Source: Accumulibacter phosphatis
GTDB taxonomy: Bacteria > Pseudomonadota > Gammaproteobacteria > Burkholderiales > Rhodocyclaceae
DNA: 64,000 bases
NCBI RefSeq assembly: GCF_000024165.1
Contig: NC_013194.1
Span: forward strand, 4,712,001-4,776,000
Direction of reading: 5' to 3'
The position numbers and the translations under genes were made by a program. The notes under the pieces are model-generated. The model saw nothing but the letters and a program-made list of their open reading frames with translations, was not told the DNA's origin and made no database searches. Below, one piece after another: positions 1 through 8,314 of this stretch (position 1 is the stretch's first letter; every line of letters starts with the position of its first letter).

Positions 1-36
1 CCACAAGCCCTGATCCCGCTACCTGCGTAGCTGCAC

Positions 37-1038
37 ATGAACGTCCTGGTGACCGGAGGCACCGGTTATATCGGCTCGCACGCCTGCGTTGCGCTGTTGG
101 CTGCGGGACATTCGGTAACGGTGCTTGACGACCTTTCCAATAGCCAGGCCGAGGTAGTCGCGCGGGTCGCCCGTATTTCCGGGCAACTGCCCACTTTCTT
201 CGCAGGAGATGTCCGTGACCGTGCCCTGCTGCGTCGGATCTTCGCGGCGTCACCCATCGATGCGGTGCTTCACTTCGCCGGCCTCAAGTCGGTTGGCGAG
301 TCGGTCGCTCAACCCCTGCGCTATTACGACTGCAACGTCGGTGGAGCGGTCGCCCTGTGCGAGATAATGGCCGAAGCGGCGGTCAGGACGCTGATTTTCA
401 GTTCGTCGGCAACCGTCTATGGCGACCCGGCTTCGGTTCCGATTCGCGAGGACTTTCCCCGCTCGGCGACCAATCCCTACGGGCAAAGCAAGCTGATGAT
501 CGAAGACATCCTTGCCGACCTGACGCGGGCCGACCCGGAATGGCGAATTGCCCGCCTGCGCTATTTCAATCCGGTAGGTGCACACGAGACTGGCCTGATC
601 GGCGAGGAGCCGAGCGGAGTACCCAACAACCTGCTGCCCTACGTGGCGCAGGTGGCCGCCGGCAAACGGCCGCAGCTCAGTGTTTTCGGCAGCGATTATC
701 CAACACCCGACGGCACCGGCGTACGCGACTATATACACGTAATGGATCTGGTCGAAGGCCATCTGGCGGCACTGAATTATCTGCTCGACAAGGGCGGCTT
801 GCTGACTGTCAATCTGGGTACCGGTTGCGGTTATTCGGTGCTCGACATGGTGCGTGCCTTCGAAGCAGCCAGCGGACGGCCGGTACCCTATGCGCTGATG
901 CCGCGCCGACCCGGAGATATTGCGGCATGCTATGCCGATCCGCAGCTGGCCAAGGACCTGCTGGGCTGGGCAGCGCGGCGTGGCATCGATGAAATGTGCC
1001 GGGACGCCTGGCGCTGGCAGCAGCGACGCGCTGCCTGA
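37..1038 (+). CDS. galE: UDP-glucose 4-epimerase
   Basis: Cytosolic short-chain dehydrogenase/reductase that interconverts UDP-glucose and UDP-galactose, supplying sugars for LPS and exopolysaccharide. The 333-residue product has the usual family length. Visible motifs are the NAD-binding GGTGYIG at residues 7-13, the SSSATVYG segment (122-129) carrying the catalytic Ser/Thr, and the YGQSK (148-152) YxxxK catalytic pair. The C-terminal half carries the typical R-D-Y-I-H-V-x-D-L segment. The ATG at 37 gives the full Rossmann start. apaH follows after 12 nt, so the two are probably co-transcribed. Activity on N-acetylated UDP-sugars cannot be judged from sequence. Confidence 0.96.
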   Translation: MNVLVTGGTGYIGSHACVALLAAGHSVTVLDDLSNSQAEVVARVARISGQLPTFFAGDVRDRALLRRIFAASPIDAVLHFAGLKSVGESVAQPLRYYDCNVGGAVALCEIMAEAAVRTLIFSSSATVYGDPASVPIREDFPRSATNPYGQSKLMIEDILADLTRADPEWRIARLRYFNPVGAHETGLIGEEPSGVPNNLLPYVAQVAAGKRPQLSVFGSDYPTPDGTGVRDYIHVMDLVEGHLAALNYLLDKGGLLTVNLGTGCGYSVLDMVRAFEAASGRPVPYALMPRRPGDIAACYADPQLAKDLLGWAARRGIDEMCRDAWRWQQRRAA

Positions 1039-1050
1039 GTCTCGCCGGCG

Positions 1051-1869
1051 ATGGCAACCTATGCAATTGGCGACATCCAGGGGTGCTTCGACTCCCTGCA
1101 GCGGCTCCTCGCGGAATGCAGTTTCGACTCGTCTGCCGACCGCCTGTGGCTGGTGGGCGATCTGGTCAATCGTGGGCCGCGCTCGCTCGACACCTTACGC
1201 TTCGTGCGTAATCTCGGCGACACGGCCATCACGGTCCTCGGCAATCATGACCTCTACCTGCTGATGGCCGCGGAAGGATTCGGCAGGCGCAACAAGGGCG
1301 ATACACTCGATGAGATCCTGAATGCGCCGGACCGCGATGAACTGCTTCACTGGCTGCGGCACCGACCGCTCTGCCATCACGAGGGGCAGTTCTGCATGGT
1401 GCATGCCGGCCTGCTGCCGCAGTGGACGGTAACGCGGGCGCGGGCGCTGGCAGCAGAGGTCGAGGCAACGCTCGCCGGCCCGGGCTACCTGGAATTCATG
1501 GCCAACATGTGGGGGAGCGAGCCGGCCTCGTGGTGCGACGAACTTGCGGGCTGGCCTCGCCTGCGAGTGATCGTTAACGCGATGACGCGAATGCGTTTCT
1601 GTTCACTCGACGGCGTCATGGAATTCAAGACCAAGGGTGAAGCAAGCGCCGCACCTGCCGACCACGTACCATGGTTCGACGTGCCGGGCAGGCGTAGCGC
1701 CGGTGACGTGCTCGTCACCGGCCACTGGTCGGCGCTTGGACTGAAGATCGAAAACAATTTGCTGGCATTGGATTCCGGTTGCCTTTGGGGCCGCCATCTG
1801 ACGGCCGTGCGCCTCGATGATCGAGCGATATTTCAGGTGGATTGCTCGGCAGGAGAAACGGCGACCTGA
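1051..1869 (+). CDS. apaH: Symmetrical bis(5'-nucleosyl)-tetraphosphatase
   Basis: Metallophosphoesterase that hydrolyses Ap4A to two ADP, keeping the stress-linked dinucleotide low; in several bacteria it also removes Np4 caps from RNA. The 272-residue protein shows the phosphoesterase signatures GDIQGCF (7-13), GDLVNRGP (36-43) and GNHD (64-67), with later metal-binding histidines in MVHAGLLPQW and the VTGHWSALG segment. Length fits the ApaH family. It starts 12 nt after galE on the same strand, so an operon is likely. Confidence 0.95.
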   Translation: MATYAIGDIQGCFDSLQRLLAECSFDSSADRLWLVGDLVNRGPRSLDTLRFVRNLGDTAITVLGNHDLYLLMAAEGFGRRNKGDTLDEILNAPDRDELLHWLRHRPLCHHEGQFCMVHAGLLPQWTVTRARALAAEVEATLAGPGYLEFMANMWGSEPASWCDELAGWPRLRVIVNAMTRMRFCSLDGVMEFKTKGEASAAPADHVPWFDVPGRRSAGDVLVTGHWSALGLKIENNLLALDSGCLWGRHLTAVRLDDRAIFQVDCSAGETAT

Positions 1870-2062
1870 AGCGGTCATCTGCTGACCAGACGGCGAGAGG
1901 TTGGTCGCCGAGCCGGCAAGGGCCCAGCATTTCGCATGACCCCTGTCCTCCACGATTCCATCTCCTCCGGGGACCTGAAGTCTGCCTGCCGGCGAAGTTG
2001 GCCCTCGGCCCCGCCTTGGGCATCTCGACGCAAGTCGTTTTTTTCCGTGCGCTCACCAGTCG

Positions 2063-2071
2063 TGCTATTTT
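2063..2071 (+). promoter_or_regulatory. Possible extended -10 promoter for the MliC-like lipoprotein
   Basis: TGCTATTTT reads as an extended -10 element (TGn followed by a TATAAT-like hexamer). It lies 34 nt before the GTG start at 2106 in an unusually T-rich stretch of a GC-rich intergenic region. No good -35 hexamer is visible at 16-18 nt. This is a pattern match only. Confidence 0.3.
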
Positions 2072-2105
2072 TTCTCTCCCCGTCAACTACCTGAGACGAA
2101 ACAAC

Positions 2106-2549
2106 GTGACTCTTAATCGCCTGATCCAGACGGTCGCGGCGACCGCCGTGTGCGGAATGCTGGCCGCCTGCGCCACGACCGAACCACAGCTTGACGCTTC
2201 CGGGTCACGCCCGACGGCAGCACGAGCCAGGGAGCAGCAGCAACTCAAATTCCAGCTCGCCAGTGGCGTGTACCGTTGCGAGCTGGGCCAACGCGTGGAA
2301 ATCCAGCGCGATGCGCGCAACGCCAATCTGATCGAGCTGAACTGGCAGGGAAGTCGTCACACGCTGCAGCGTTACGACTCCACCTCAGGCCTCCCCCGCT
2401 ACGAGGACCGGAAGAATGGCCTGCTCTGGATTGACCTGCCCTGGAAGAGCGTCCTGATGGACGTCAACAGTGGACGACCGCTCGCCAACGAGTGCAAGGC
2501 CGCGCAGGGCAAGGCAGCGGCCGGCCGACAGTCGATGACGAGTGGGTGA
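2106..2549 (+). CDS. MliC-like lipoprotein (putative C-type lysozyme inhibitor)
   Basis: The 147-residue product starts at GTG 2106. An in-frame extension reaches back to 1842, but the lipoprotein signal starts exactly here. It has a short hydrophobic signal and a lipobox LAAC with the acylated cysteine at residue 22, so it should be an envelope lipoprotein. The mature part matches the MliC/PliC pattern: Y-R-C near the start of the domain, an L-x-W strand, a T-L-Q-R strand, S-G-L-P-R-Y-E-D, a W strand, and a closing N-E-C that could pair with the first cysteine. MliC proteins bind host or predator C-type lysozyme. The assignment rests on pattern only; a generic lipoprotein is the alternative. 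Confidence 0.7.
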   Translation: MTLNRLIQTVAATAVCGMLAACATTEPQLDASGSRPTAARAREQQQLKFQLASGVYRCELGQRVEIQRDARNANLIELNWQGSRHTLQRYDSTSGLPRYEDRKNGLLWIDLPWKSVLMDVNSGRPLANECKAAQGKAAAGRQSMTSG

Positions 2550-2620
2550 GGCGCGTAGCGCAGCGCCCGGGAAAAAGACCTGTCCTTGAACTTGGCGGAA
2601 AATAGCCGCTGATCGGGCTC

Positions 2621-2653
2621 CTGAATGACGGCAGACTCTTCGCCGTCATTCAG
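2621..2653. terminator. Hairpin between convergent mliC-like and pfkB genes
   Basis: CTGAATGACGGC (2621-2632) and GCCGTCATTCAG (2642-2653) form a perfect 12-bp stem with a 9-nt loop. It sits in the gap between two convergent genes, where a bidirectional terminator is expected. There is no clear T tract on either side, so it could instead be a transcript-stabilising hairpin. Confidence 0.5.
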
Positions 2654-2748
2654 CCTGACGATCCCCGTCTGCCGTCAGCGCAGCCCGCGAGCAGGCAGCC
2701 GAAAACCGACGCCGACGACCGGCCAAACGCCTTTCGTCGTTCGACCTC

Positions 2749-3684
2749 TCACCACGGGGTGGTACCAAAAGCCCTATTGAAGCACTCGGCGATGTCACTC
2801 CGGCTCGGACGATGATTCTGACCGCCGCGATGCGCAATCTTGATCGCGCCCATCACCGCCGCCAGACGCCCAACCTTCTCCCAGTCCCAGCCGGCAGCAA
2901 TCCCGTGCAATAGACCCGAACGATAGGCATCACCGCATCCGGTGGGGTCGACGACGGCATCCGCCTGAACACAGGGAATCTCATGGCGGCGACCATTGGC
3001 GTGGATGAGTGAGCCCTCGCCGCCGAGCGTCACGATCAGCGCTTCAAGCTCGCCGGCCAGGTGTTCGAGCGACCGGCCAGTCCGATCACAAAGCATCTTG
3101 GCTTCGTAGTCGTTAAAACAGGCGTAGTCGGCCAGCCGAATGAAACTCATCAGTTCATCACCCGAGAACATGGGCAGCCCCTGGCCAGGGTCGAAAACGA
3201 AGGGAATGCCCGCCTGCGCAAGGTCATGCGCGTGCTGGAGCATGCCATCACGCCCGTCGGGAGCGACGATTCCAAGAGTGACCTTCGGCACGTCGGCAAC
3301 CCGGTTGAGGTGTGAGTAAGTCATTGCCCCGGGATGAAAAGCGGTGATCTGATTGTCGTCAAGATCGGTGGTGATGAAGGCTTGCGCTGTAAAGCTCCCG
3401 GCAATCCGGCGCACATGCGCGCGCGACAGGCCGAGGTCGTCGAGCCGCACGAGGTAGGCATCCGCATCGTCGCCGACGGTGGCCATGATCATTGGCTCGC
3501 CGCCCAGCAGTTTAAGGTTATAGGCGATGTTGCCCGCGCAACCCCCAAATTCCCGGCGCATTTCCGGTACCAGAAAGGCGACGTTCAGGATGTGAATCTG
3601 CTCGGGAAGAATGTGGTTCTTGAAACGATCATGGAAAACCATGATGTTATCGAAGGCGATCGAGCCGCAGATGAGCGTGGACAT
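2749..3684 (-). CDS. PfkB-family carbohydrate (adenosine-type) kinase
   Basis: Ribokinase-superfamily kinase that phosphorylates a sugar or nucleoside hydroxyl with ATP. The 311-residue product starts at the ATG at 3684 (MSTLICGS). A longer in-frame start at 3876 would add 64 residues not seen in the family. The GG-A-x-N substrate segment (G-G-C-A-G-N) lies near residue 50, and the PfkB signature DPTGCGDA, with the catalytic Asp in GCGD, begins at 246. Betaproteobacterial homologues in this context are usually annotated as adenosine kinases; the substrate is not proven by sequence. It is the last gene of the minus-strand accB-accC-prmA block. Confidence 0.85.
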   Translation of the reverse strand: MSTLICGSIAFDNIMVFHDRFKNHILPEQIHILNVAFLVPEMRREFGGCAGNIAYNLKLLGGEPMIMATVGDDADAYLVRLDDLGLSRAHVRRIAGSFTAQAFITTDLDDNQITAFHPGAMTYSHLNRVADVPKVTLGIVAPDGRDGMLQHAHDLAQAGIPFVFDPGQGLPMFSGDELMSFIRLADYACFNDYEAKMLCDRTGRSLEHLAGELEALIVTLGGEGSLIHANGRRHEIPCVQADAVVDPTGCGDAYRSGLLHGIAAGWDWEKVGRLAAVMGAIKIAHRGGQNHRPSRSDIAECFNRAFGTTPW

Positions 3685-3766
3685 GGTATTTCCGGAGTCG
3701 AAGGGGGTGGAGAAAAAGTATAGCATCCCCACCGGCAGGTGCCGTCCCGCCGGATCGGCAGAACGC

Positions 3767-4696
3767 TCAGGGGTAAAAGACGTACAGCCGGTAACCTGCC
3801 GCCTGAATATCTTTGGCCTCGAGCCACAGGCGGACCTCGACGTCGGCATTCGGTGCAAAGGCCCCGTTGTCGACAACGGCCGCTGGCAGATACTCGACGG
3901 GCAGGAGGACGCGACGCACGATGACCTTGTCGCTGGTGTCGGTCAAGGCAAGTTCAAGCGCCGGGTAGGCCTGGGCATAGGTCGCCGCGTTGCGCAGCGT
4001 CGCCTGCAAGGCCAACAGCCGGCCACGCCCCGGCTCGTTCTGCAGGTCCGAGGCTTCGATGCTGATCATCTCGGCATGCCGAGGCAGCGGGATTTCGCTG
4101 CCCAGGGCCTCACTGAGCGCCGCCAGCGCAGGCCGCAGGCCGGGCGTCGCGATGGCGATGGCGGTGCGAAAATGGAAAACGAGCTGACCGGCGAGCACCA
4201 GCGCCAGCAACAGGGCGGCGAGGGCCAGGGACTTCGTCAAGACGCGACGCACCGGCACGCCCGGGCTGCCGCTTACCCGCGCCAGCCAGCTGCCGTAAGC
4301 TGGAACTTCGGCGGGCGACTCGGGGGGCGCAAGACCACCGACCGCTGCTGATTCTGCATCGGCAGCAGCAGCGGTCCATTCGGGACTTGTGGCCGGCGAG
4401 CCCACAGATGGCGACGAGCCTGCCGGCGCGCCACCAGGGAAGTTGGCGATCGACGCGGTCTCGGCAGCGAGCGCTTCTTCATCGCGCGGCAGCGCGGCGC
4501 CAACCGCAAGCGGTGTGACCGCTTCGCGATTGGCCTCTGAGGCCGGGCTGGTCACCGGTTCGCTGTCGTCGAGCAAACTGTCAAGCGCATTGAAAACGTT
4601 TTGGCATCGTCCACAACGAACTTTCCCGGCACGCGCCCTGAGCTGCTCGGAAGTAACGCGAAACACCGTCTGGCAATTTGGGCAGGCGGTCTTCAT
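3767..4696 (-). CDS. Zinc-ribbon / DUF3426 membrane protein
   Basis: The 309-residue protein starts at ATG 4696 (MKTACPNCQ). Its N terminus is an MJ0042-type zinc ribbon with CPNC and CGRC pairs within the first 30 residues. A low-complexity Ala/Pro/Ser/Glu-rich linker follows, then one hydrophobic segment (L-A-L-A-A-L-L-L-A-L-V-L-A-G-Q-L) in the middle, and a C-terminal DUF3426 beta-rich domain probably outside the membrane. Function is unknown. It starts 5 nt after the end of prmA and is routinely co-located with prmA and accBC in betaproteobacteria. Confidence 0.85.
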   Translation of the reverse strand: MKTACPNCQTVFRVTSEQLRARAGKVRCGRCQNVFNALDSLLDDSEPVTSPASEANREAVTPLAVGAALPRDEEALAAETASIANFPGGAPAGSSPSVGSPATSPEWTAAAADAESAAVGGLAPPESPAEVPAYGSWLARVSGSPGVPVRRVLTKSLALAALLLALVLAGQLVFHFRTAIAIATPGLRPALAALSEALGSEIPLPRHAEMISIEASDLQNEPGRGRLLALQATLRNAATYAQAYPALELALTDTSDKVIVRRVLLPVEYLPAAVVDNGAFAPNADVEVRLWLEAKDIQAAGYRLYVFYP

Positions 4697-4701
4697 GGGG
4701 A

Positions 4702-5592
4702 TCAGGGCTTGACGCCGGCAAGACACACCCAGCCATCACGGGTATCCGCCAGATGCAGCGGCAAGTACGGCGCATACGCTGCGATCAGGTCGCCGGTCTG
4801 CTCAGACAGAATGCCCGAAAGCGCCAGCCGGCCACCGCGACGTACGTGGCCGCAGATCGCCGGCGCCAGAACCTTGAGCGGGTTGGCGAGAATGTTGGCG
4901 ACGACGAGGTCGAACTGCCCGTTCAACTCGCGCCCCGAGCCCTGGAAGCGGGCGCTGACGCCATTGCGCTCGGCATTGCTTCTCGACGCGATCACCGCCT
5001 GCTCGTCGATGTCGACACCGACAACCTCGGCGGCACCCAGCCGCGCCGACGCGATGGCGAGAATACCGGAACCACAGCCGTAATCAAGGACCGACAGCCC
5101 CGGTGTGACGCTGCGTTCGAGCCATTCCAGGCACAGGCGAGTGGTTGGGTGAGACCCCGTGCCGAAGGCCATCCCGGGGTCAAGAACGAGAACCATCGCC
5201 TCGGGGTCAGGCGCGTCGTGCCATGAAGGAACGATCCACAAACGAGCCGAGACACGAATCGGTTCAAACTGGGCCTGGGTCACGCGCACCCAATCCTGCT
5301 CGGCAACCGCCTCCTGTGTGTAGGGTGGTGAAGTGGCCAGACCGGCCTGTTTTGCACAGGCGGCGATCAGGCGAGCGGCGTCGGTGTTCGCGGCGGTCAG
5401 AGCGACGACCCGCGAGCGATCCCAGCCCGGGCGGGTAAGCGATCCGGGCTCGCCGAACTGAGGACTCTCGTTAGGCGTCCCGGCGTCCGCATCCTCGATA
5501 CTGACCGCCAGCGCGCCGTGTTCGAGCAACGCGTCGGCAAGCGCCTCGGCGTGCAGGCAGTCGGTTTCCATGCCGAGGGATAGCCAGGCCAT
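4702..5592 (-). CDS. prmA: Ribosomal protein L11 methyltransferase
   Basis: SAM-dependent enzyme that methylates amino groups of ribosomal protein L11. The 296-residue protein has the PrmA layout: an N-terminal L11-recognition domain, then the methyltransferase domain with GTGSHPTTRLCLEWL, the SAM-binding DYGCGSGILAIA and the NPPY-like VANILANPL motif. The ATG at 5592 gives M-A-W-L-S-L, typical for the family. It lies 14 nt downstream of accC and forms one transcription unit with accB and accC. Confidence 0.95.
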   Translation of the reverse strand: MAWLSLGMETDCLHAEALADALLEHGALAVSIEDADAGTPNESPQFGEPGSLTRPGWDRSRVVALTAANTDAARLIAACAKQAGLATSPPYTQEAVAEQDWVRVTQAQFEPIRVSARLWIVPSWHDAPDPEAMVLVLDPGMAFGTGSHPTTRLCLEWLERSVTPGLSVLDYGCGSGILAIASARLGAAEVVGVDIDEQAVIASRSNAERNGVSARFQGSGRELNGQFDLVVANILANPLKVLAPAICGHVRRGGRLALSGILSEQTGDLIAAYAPYLPLHLADTRDGWVCLAGVKP

Positions 5593-5606
5593 CGATGATC
5601 TGCCTG

Positions 5607-6971
5607 TCAGCCGCCCTTCTTGACCTCGTCCTTGGCCGCCAGGCGTTGCTCGAGATAGTGGATGCTCGTACCGCCTTCCATGAAGCGAGCGTCGTGCAGC
5701 AATTCCTGATGCAGGGCGATATTGGTCTTGATACCCTCGATGCTCATTTCCGACAGGGCAATACGCATACGCCGGATAGCCTGGTCGCGGCTGTCCCCAT
5801 AGGAAATCACCTTGGCAACCATCGAGTCATAGTGTGGCGGAACCGTGTACCCCTGATAGATGTGCGAGTCGACGCGAATGCCGGGCCCGCCGGGGGGATG
5901 ATAGAAGCTGATCTTGCCCGGCGAGGGAACGAAGGTGAAAGGATCCTCGGCGTTGATTCGGCATTCGATGGCGTGGCCACGGAAACTGAGATCGCGCTGT
6001 CGGAAACGAAGCTTCTCTCCGGCAGCAATGCGGATCTGTTCGGCAACGAGATCGACGCCGCTGATCAGTTCCGTAACTGGATGCTCGACCTGAATGCGCG
6101 TGTTCATCTCGATGAAAAAGAATTCACCGTTTTCGTAAAGGAACTCGAACGTGCCCGCGCCGCGGTAGTTGATTTTCCTGCACGCTTCGGCACAACGCTC
6201 GCCGATGCGCACGACGTGCCGGCTAGCAATACCCGGTGCCGGCGCCTCCTCGATGATTTTCTGGTGGCGACGTTGCATCGAGCAATCGCGCTCGCCAAGG
6301 TAGACGGCATTCCGGAAGCTGTCGGCAAGCACCTGAATCTCGACGTGCCGCGGGTTCTCGAGGTACTTCTCCAGGTAGACGTTTGGATTGCCGAAAAAGC
6401 TCTGTGCCTCCGCACGCGTCATCGTCACGCCATTGATCAGCGCCGCTTCGGTATGGATGACGCGCATCCCGCGTCCGCCGCCGCCGCCGGCCGCCTTGAT
6501 GATCACCGGGTAGCCGACTGCCTTGGCAATACGCAGGATCTCCATCGGATCTTCGGGCAACGCACCGTCGGAACCGGGAACACAGGGGACGCCGGTAATG
6601 CGCATGGCCTCCTTGGCGGATACCTTGTCGCCCATCAAACGGATGGTTTCGGGACGCGGACCGATGAACACAAAGCCGGAAGACTCGACACGCTCGGCGA
6701 AATCCGCGTTCTCGGAAAGAAAGCCATAGCCCGGATGAATGGCCTGCGCATCGGTGACCTCGGCCGCCGAGATGATTGCCGGAACGTTCAGGTAGCTCTG
6801 CGCGGAGGGCGCCGGACCAATGCACACCGATTCGTCGGCAAGTCTGACGTACTTGGCCTCGCGGTCCGCCTCCGAGTGCACGACGACGGTCTTGATACCC
6901 AACTCGCGGCACGCTCGCTGAATACGCAGGGCGATTTCTCCACGGTTGGCGATGAGGACTTTCCCGAACAT
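5607..6971 (-). CDS. accC: Acetyl-CoA carboxylase, biotin carboxylase subunit
   Basis: ATP-grasp enzyme that carboxylates biotin on AccB, the first half-reaction of malonyl-CoA synthesis for fatty acids. The 454-residue product has the N-terminal K-V-L-I-A-N-R-G-E-I-A segment, the glycine-rich ATP loop GGGGRGMR, the E-x-N-x-R-x-Q-V-E-H catalytic strand (M-N-T-R-I-Q-V-E-H) and the C-terminal biotin-carboxylase domain. It is 15 nt after accB and 14 nt before prmA. Confidence 0.97.
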   Translation of the reverse strand: MFGKVLIANRGEIALRIQRACRELGIKTVVVHSEADREAKYVRLADESVCIGPAPSAQSYLNVPAIISAAEVTDAQAIHPGYGFLSENADFAERVESSGFVFIGPRPETIRLMGDKVSAKEAMRITGVPCVPGSDGALPEDPMEILRIAKAVGYPVIIKAAGGGGGRGMRVIHTEAALINGVTMTRAEAQSFFGNPNVYLEKYLENPRHVEIQVLADSFRNAVYLGERDCSMQRRHQKIIEEAPAPGIASRHVVRIGERCAEACRKINYRGAGTFEFLYENGEFFFIEMNTRIQVEHPVTELISGVDLVAEQIRIAAGEKLRFRQRDLSFRGHAIECRINAEDPFTFVPSPGKISFYHPPGGPGIRVDSHIYQGYTVPPHYDSMVAKVISYGDSRDQAIRRMRIALSEMSIEGIKTNIALHQELLHDARFMEGGTSIHYLEQRLAAKDEVKKGG

Positions 6972-6986
6972 GGCCGATGATTCTCC

Positions 6987-7442
6987 CTAGCCGATGATGA
7001 ACAGCGGCTCACCGTACTCAACCGGCTGACCATTCTCGACAAGGATCGCCTTTACCGTCCCCGCAGTCTCGGCGTCGATCTCGTTGAGCAACTTCATCGC
7101 CTCAATGATACACAGCGTATCGCCAGCCTTTACCAAACTGCCAACCTGCACGAACGGTTCGGCACCCGGGCTGGATGCCCGGTAGAAAGTACCGACCATG
7201 GGCGCCTTGAGTACGTCACCCTCGGGAAGCTCCGGTTCGGCCGCCACAGTGGCAGCAACCGGCGTTGTCGCCAGGGTCGCTGCCTGCGCGTGCGCAGCCG
7301 GTGGCATTGGCCAGACTTGCTGGCCGGGTGGGGCGCCATGCTTGACGATACGAACCCTCTCCTCGGCGTCGTTGATTTCGAGTTCGGTGATGCTGGACTC
7401 TTCGACGAGGTCGATGAGTTTCTTCAGTTTTCGCAGATCCAT
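6987..7442 (-). CDS. accB: Acetyl-CoA carboxylase biotin carboxyl carrier protein
   Basis: Carries the biotin that AccC carboxylates. ATG 7442 (MDLRKLKKLIDL) is chosen over the in-frame 7553 start because AccB proteins begin with this helix and a GGAGG lies a few nt upstream. The 151-residue product has an N-terminal helical region, an Ala/Pro-rich linker (about residues 40-75) and the C-terminal biotinyl domain with the EAMK acceptor lysine. Confidence 0.96.
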   Translation of the reverse strand: MDLRKLKKLIDLVEESSITELEINDAEERVRIVKHGAPPGQQVWPMPPAAHAQAATLATTPVAATVAAEPELPEGDVLKAPMVGTFYRASSPGAEPFVQVGSLVKAGDTLCIIEAMKLLNEIDAETAGTVKAILVENGQPVEYGEPLFIIG

Positions 7443-7752
7443 GGATTCCCTCCGGACGATTGTTCCTGTTGGCAGCCGTACCCAGACGATCGGCAGGCCT
7501 TGCCGATGGTCGAAGGCCTCACTCTGCGGCGATCTGGCCCGGCAAGCAGGCAAGCTCCAGCGGCACCCGACACGTCAGCGAGCCATGATGCCGATGTTGG
7601 CGAACCCCGAGGAGATGGCGATTGGGTTTGAACAGGACGCGCCGCCTCGACACCGCCAGCAGATCTTCGCCCGCCGGCGAACTGTCGTCTTCCTTCTTCA
7701 TGGCCGCAAGTTTGCCGCAAATCGCCTCATTTTGTCTACTCTACGGCTTTCC
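7443..7752 (-). other. Region between tlpA-like gene and accB: aroQ missing
   Basis: In many betaproteobacteria aroQ (type II 3-dehydroquinase, about 145 residues) sits between a TlpA-type thioredoxin gene and accB. Here the gap is only 310 bp and no full aroQ reading frame exists. It holds a 60-codon ORF (7519-7701) listed separately. The final 75 bp before accB contain its ribosome-binding site and no other feature I can recognise. Confidence 0.6.
7519..7701 (-). pseudogene. Small ORF, possible remnant of aroQ 5' end
   Basis: A 60-residue ORF with high GC at third codon positions, as in real genes here. Its middle part contains R-V-L-F-x-P-N-x-x-L-L-G-V-R followed by H-G-S-L-T. This resembles the AroQ N-terminal pattern L-V-L-H-G-P-N-L-N-L-L-G-x-R-E-P with the following Y-G-x-x-T. 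Key residues are missing (H-G before P-N, the E-P pair, the catalytic Tyr) and the frame ends at TGA before most of the domain. It lies where aroQ normally lies. It could equally be an unrelated small gene; no convincing Shine-Dalgarno precedes ATG 7701. Confidence 0.35.
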
Positions 7753-8304
7753 CTAGCGGTCAGCCGTCCTGGCCAGAATCCGCTCCAGATCGCTCTCCGC
7801 CAGTGCCCCCATCTGCATCAGGCGCACCTCGCCTTGCGGGTTGATGACCACGGTATAGGGAAGGCTCAGGCTCTTGTTCCCCAGATCCCGGGCCAGAGCG
7901 CCACCCTCCGGGCCGCCGATCAGCAGAGGGTAACTGACCGGCGAGAGTGCGTGATAGGTTCGCACGTTTTCGACGGAATCGAGCGCAATCCCGACGAACT
8001 GAACGCCCTGTGCCGCGTAACGCTCCTGCAGCCGCGAGAAGGCGGGCATTTCCTCCCGACAAGGGGGGCACCAGGTCGCCCAGAAGTTTACGACCAGAGT
8101 CTTGCCTTGCCATTGCAGCAGGGAGTTCGAATGCCCGGCGGGATCGTTGAGGTGGCTGGCAAAGAGCCGAGCCACGCCCGCTGCCGATACCGCCGTTGCA
8201 GACTGCGGCAGGGCACTGCTGCGCAGGAAACCGACCCGGCTTCCGGCCAGCACGCCGATGATGGCAGCGCACACGCCAACCAGGAAGACACTGCTGCGTC
8301 TCAT
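7753..8304 (-). CDS. TlpA/ResA-family membrane-anchored thioredoxin
   Basis: The 183-residue protein begins with basic residues and a hydrophobic stretch (about 6-30) that acts as a signal anchor. A TlpA-like thioredoxin fold follows, with the redox motif WCPPC in W-A-T-W-C-P-P-C-R-E-E-M. It should act in the periplasm as a thiol-disulfide reductase, for example in cytochrome c maturation or copper-site reduction. The family is recognised; the partner is not determined. It starts 10 nt after the end of the 8315-8935 gene on the same strand. Confidence 0.88.
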   Translation of the reverse strand: MRRSSVFLVGVCAAIIGVLAGSRVGFLRSSALPQSATAVSAAGVARLFASHLNDPAGHSNSLLQWQGKTLVVNFWATWCPPCREEMPAFSRLQERYAAQGVQFVGIALDSVENVRTYHALSPVSYPLLIGGPEGGALARDLGNKSLSLPYTVVINPQGEVRLMQMGALAESDLERILARTADR

Positions 8305-8314
8305 CGCCGAAGCA

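Noticed and set aside
1842..2105. N-terminal extension of the MliC-like lipoprotein
   Set aside because: It would overlap apaH and bury the lipoprotein signal peptide; GTG 2106 gives a proper signal sequence and lipobox.
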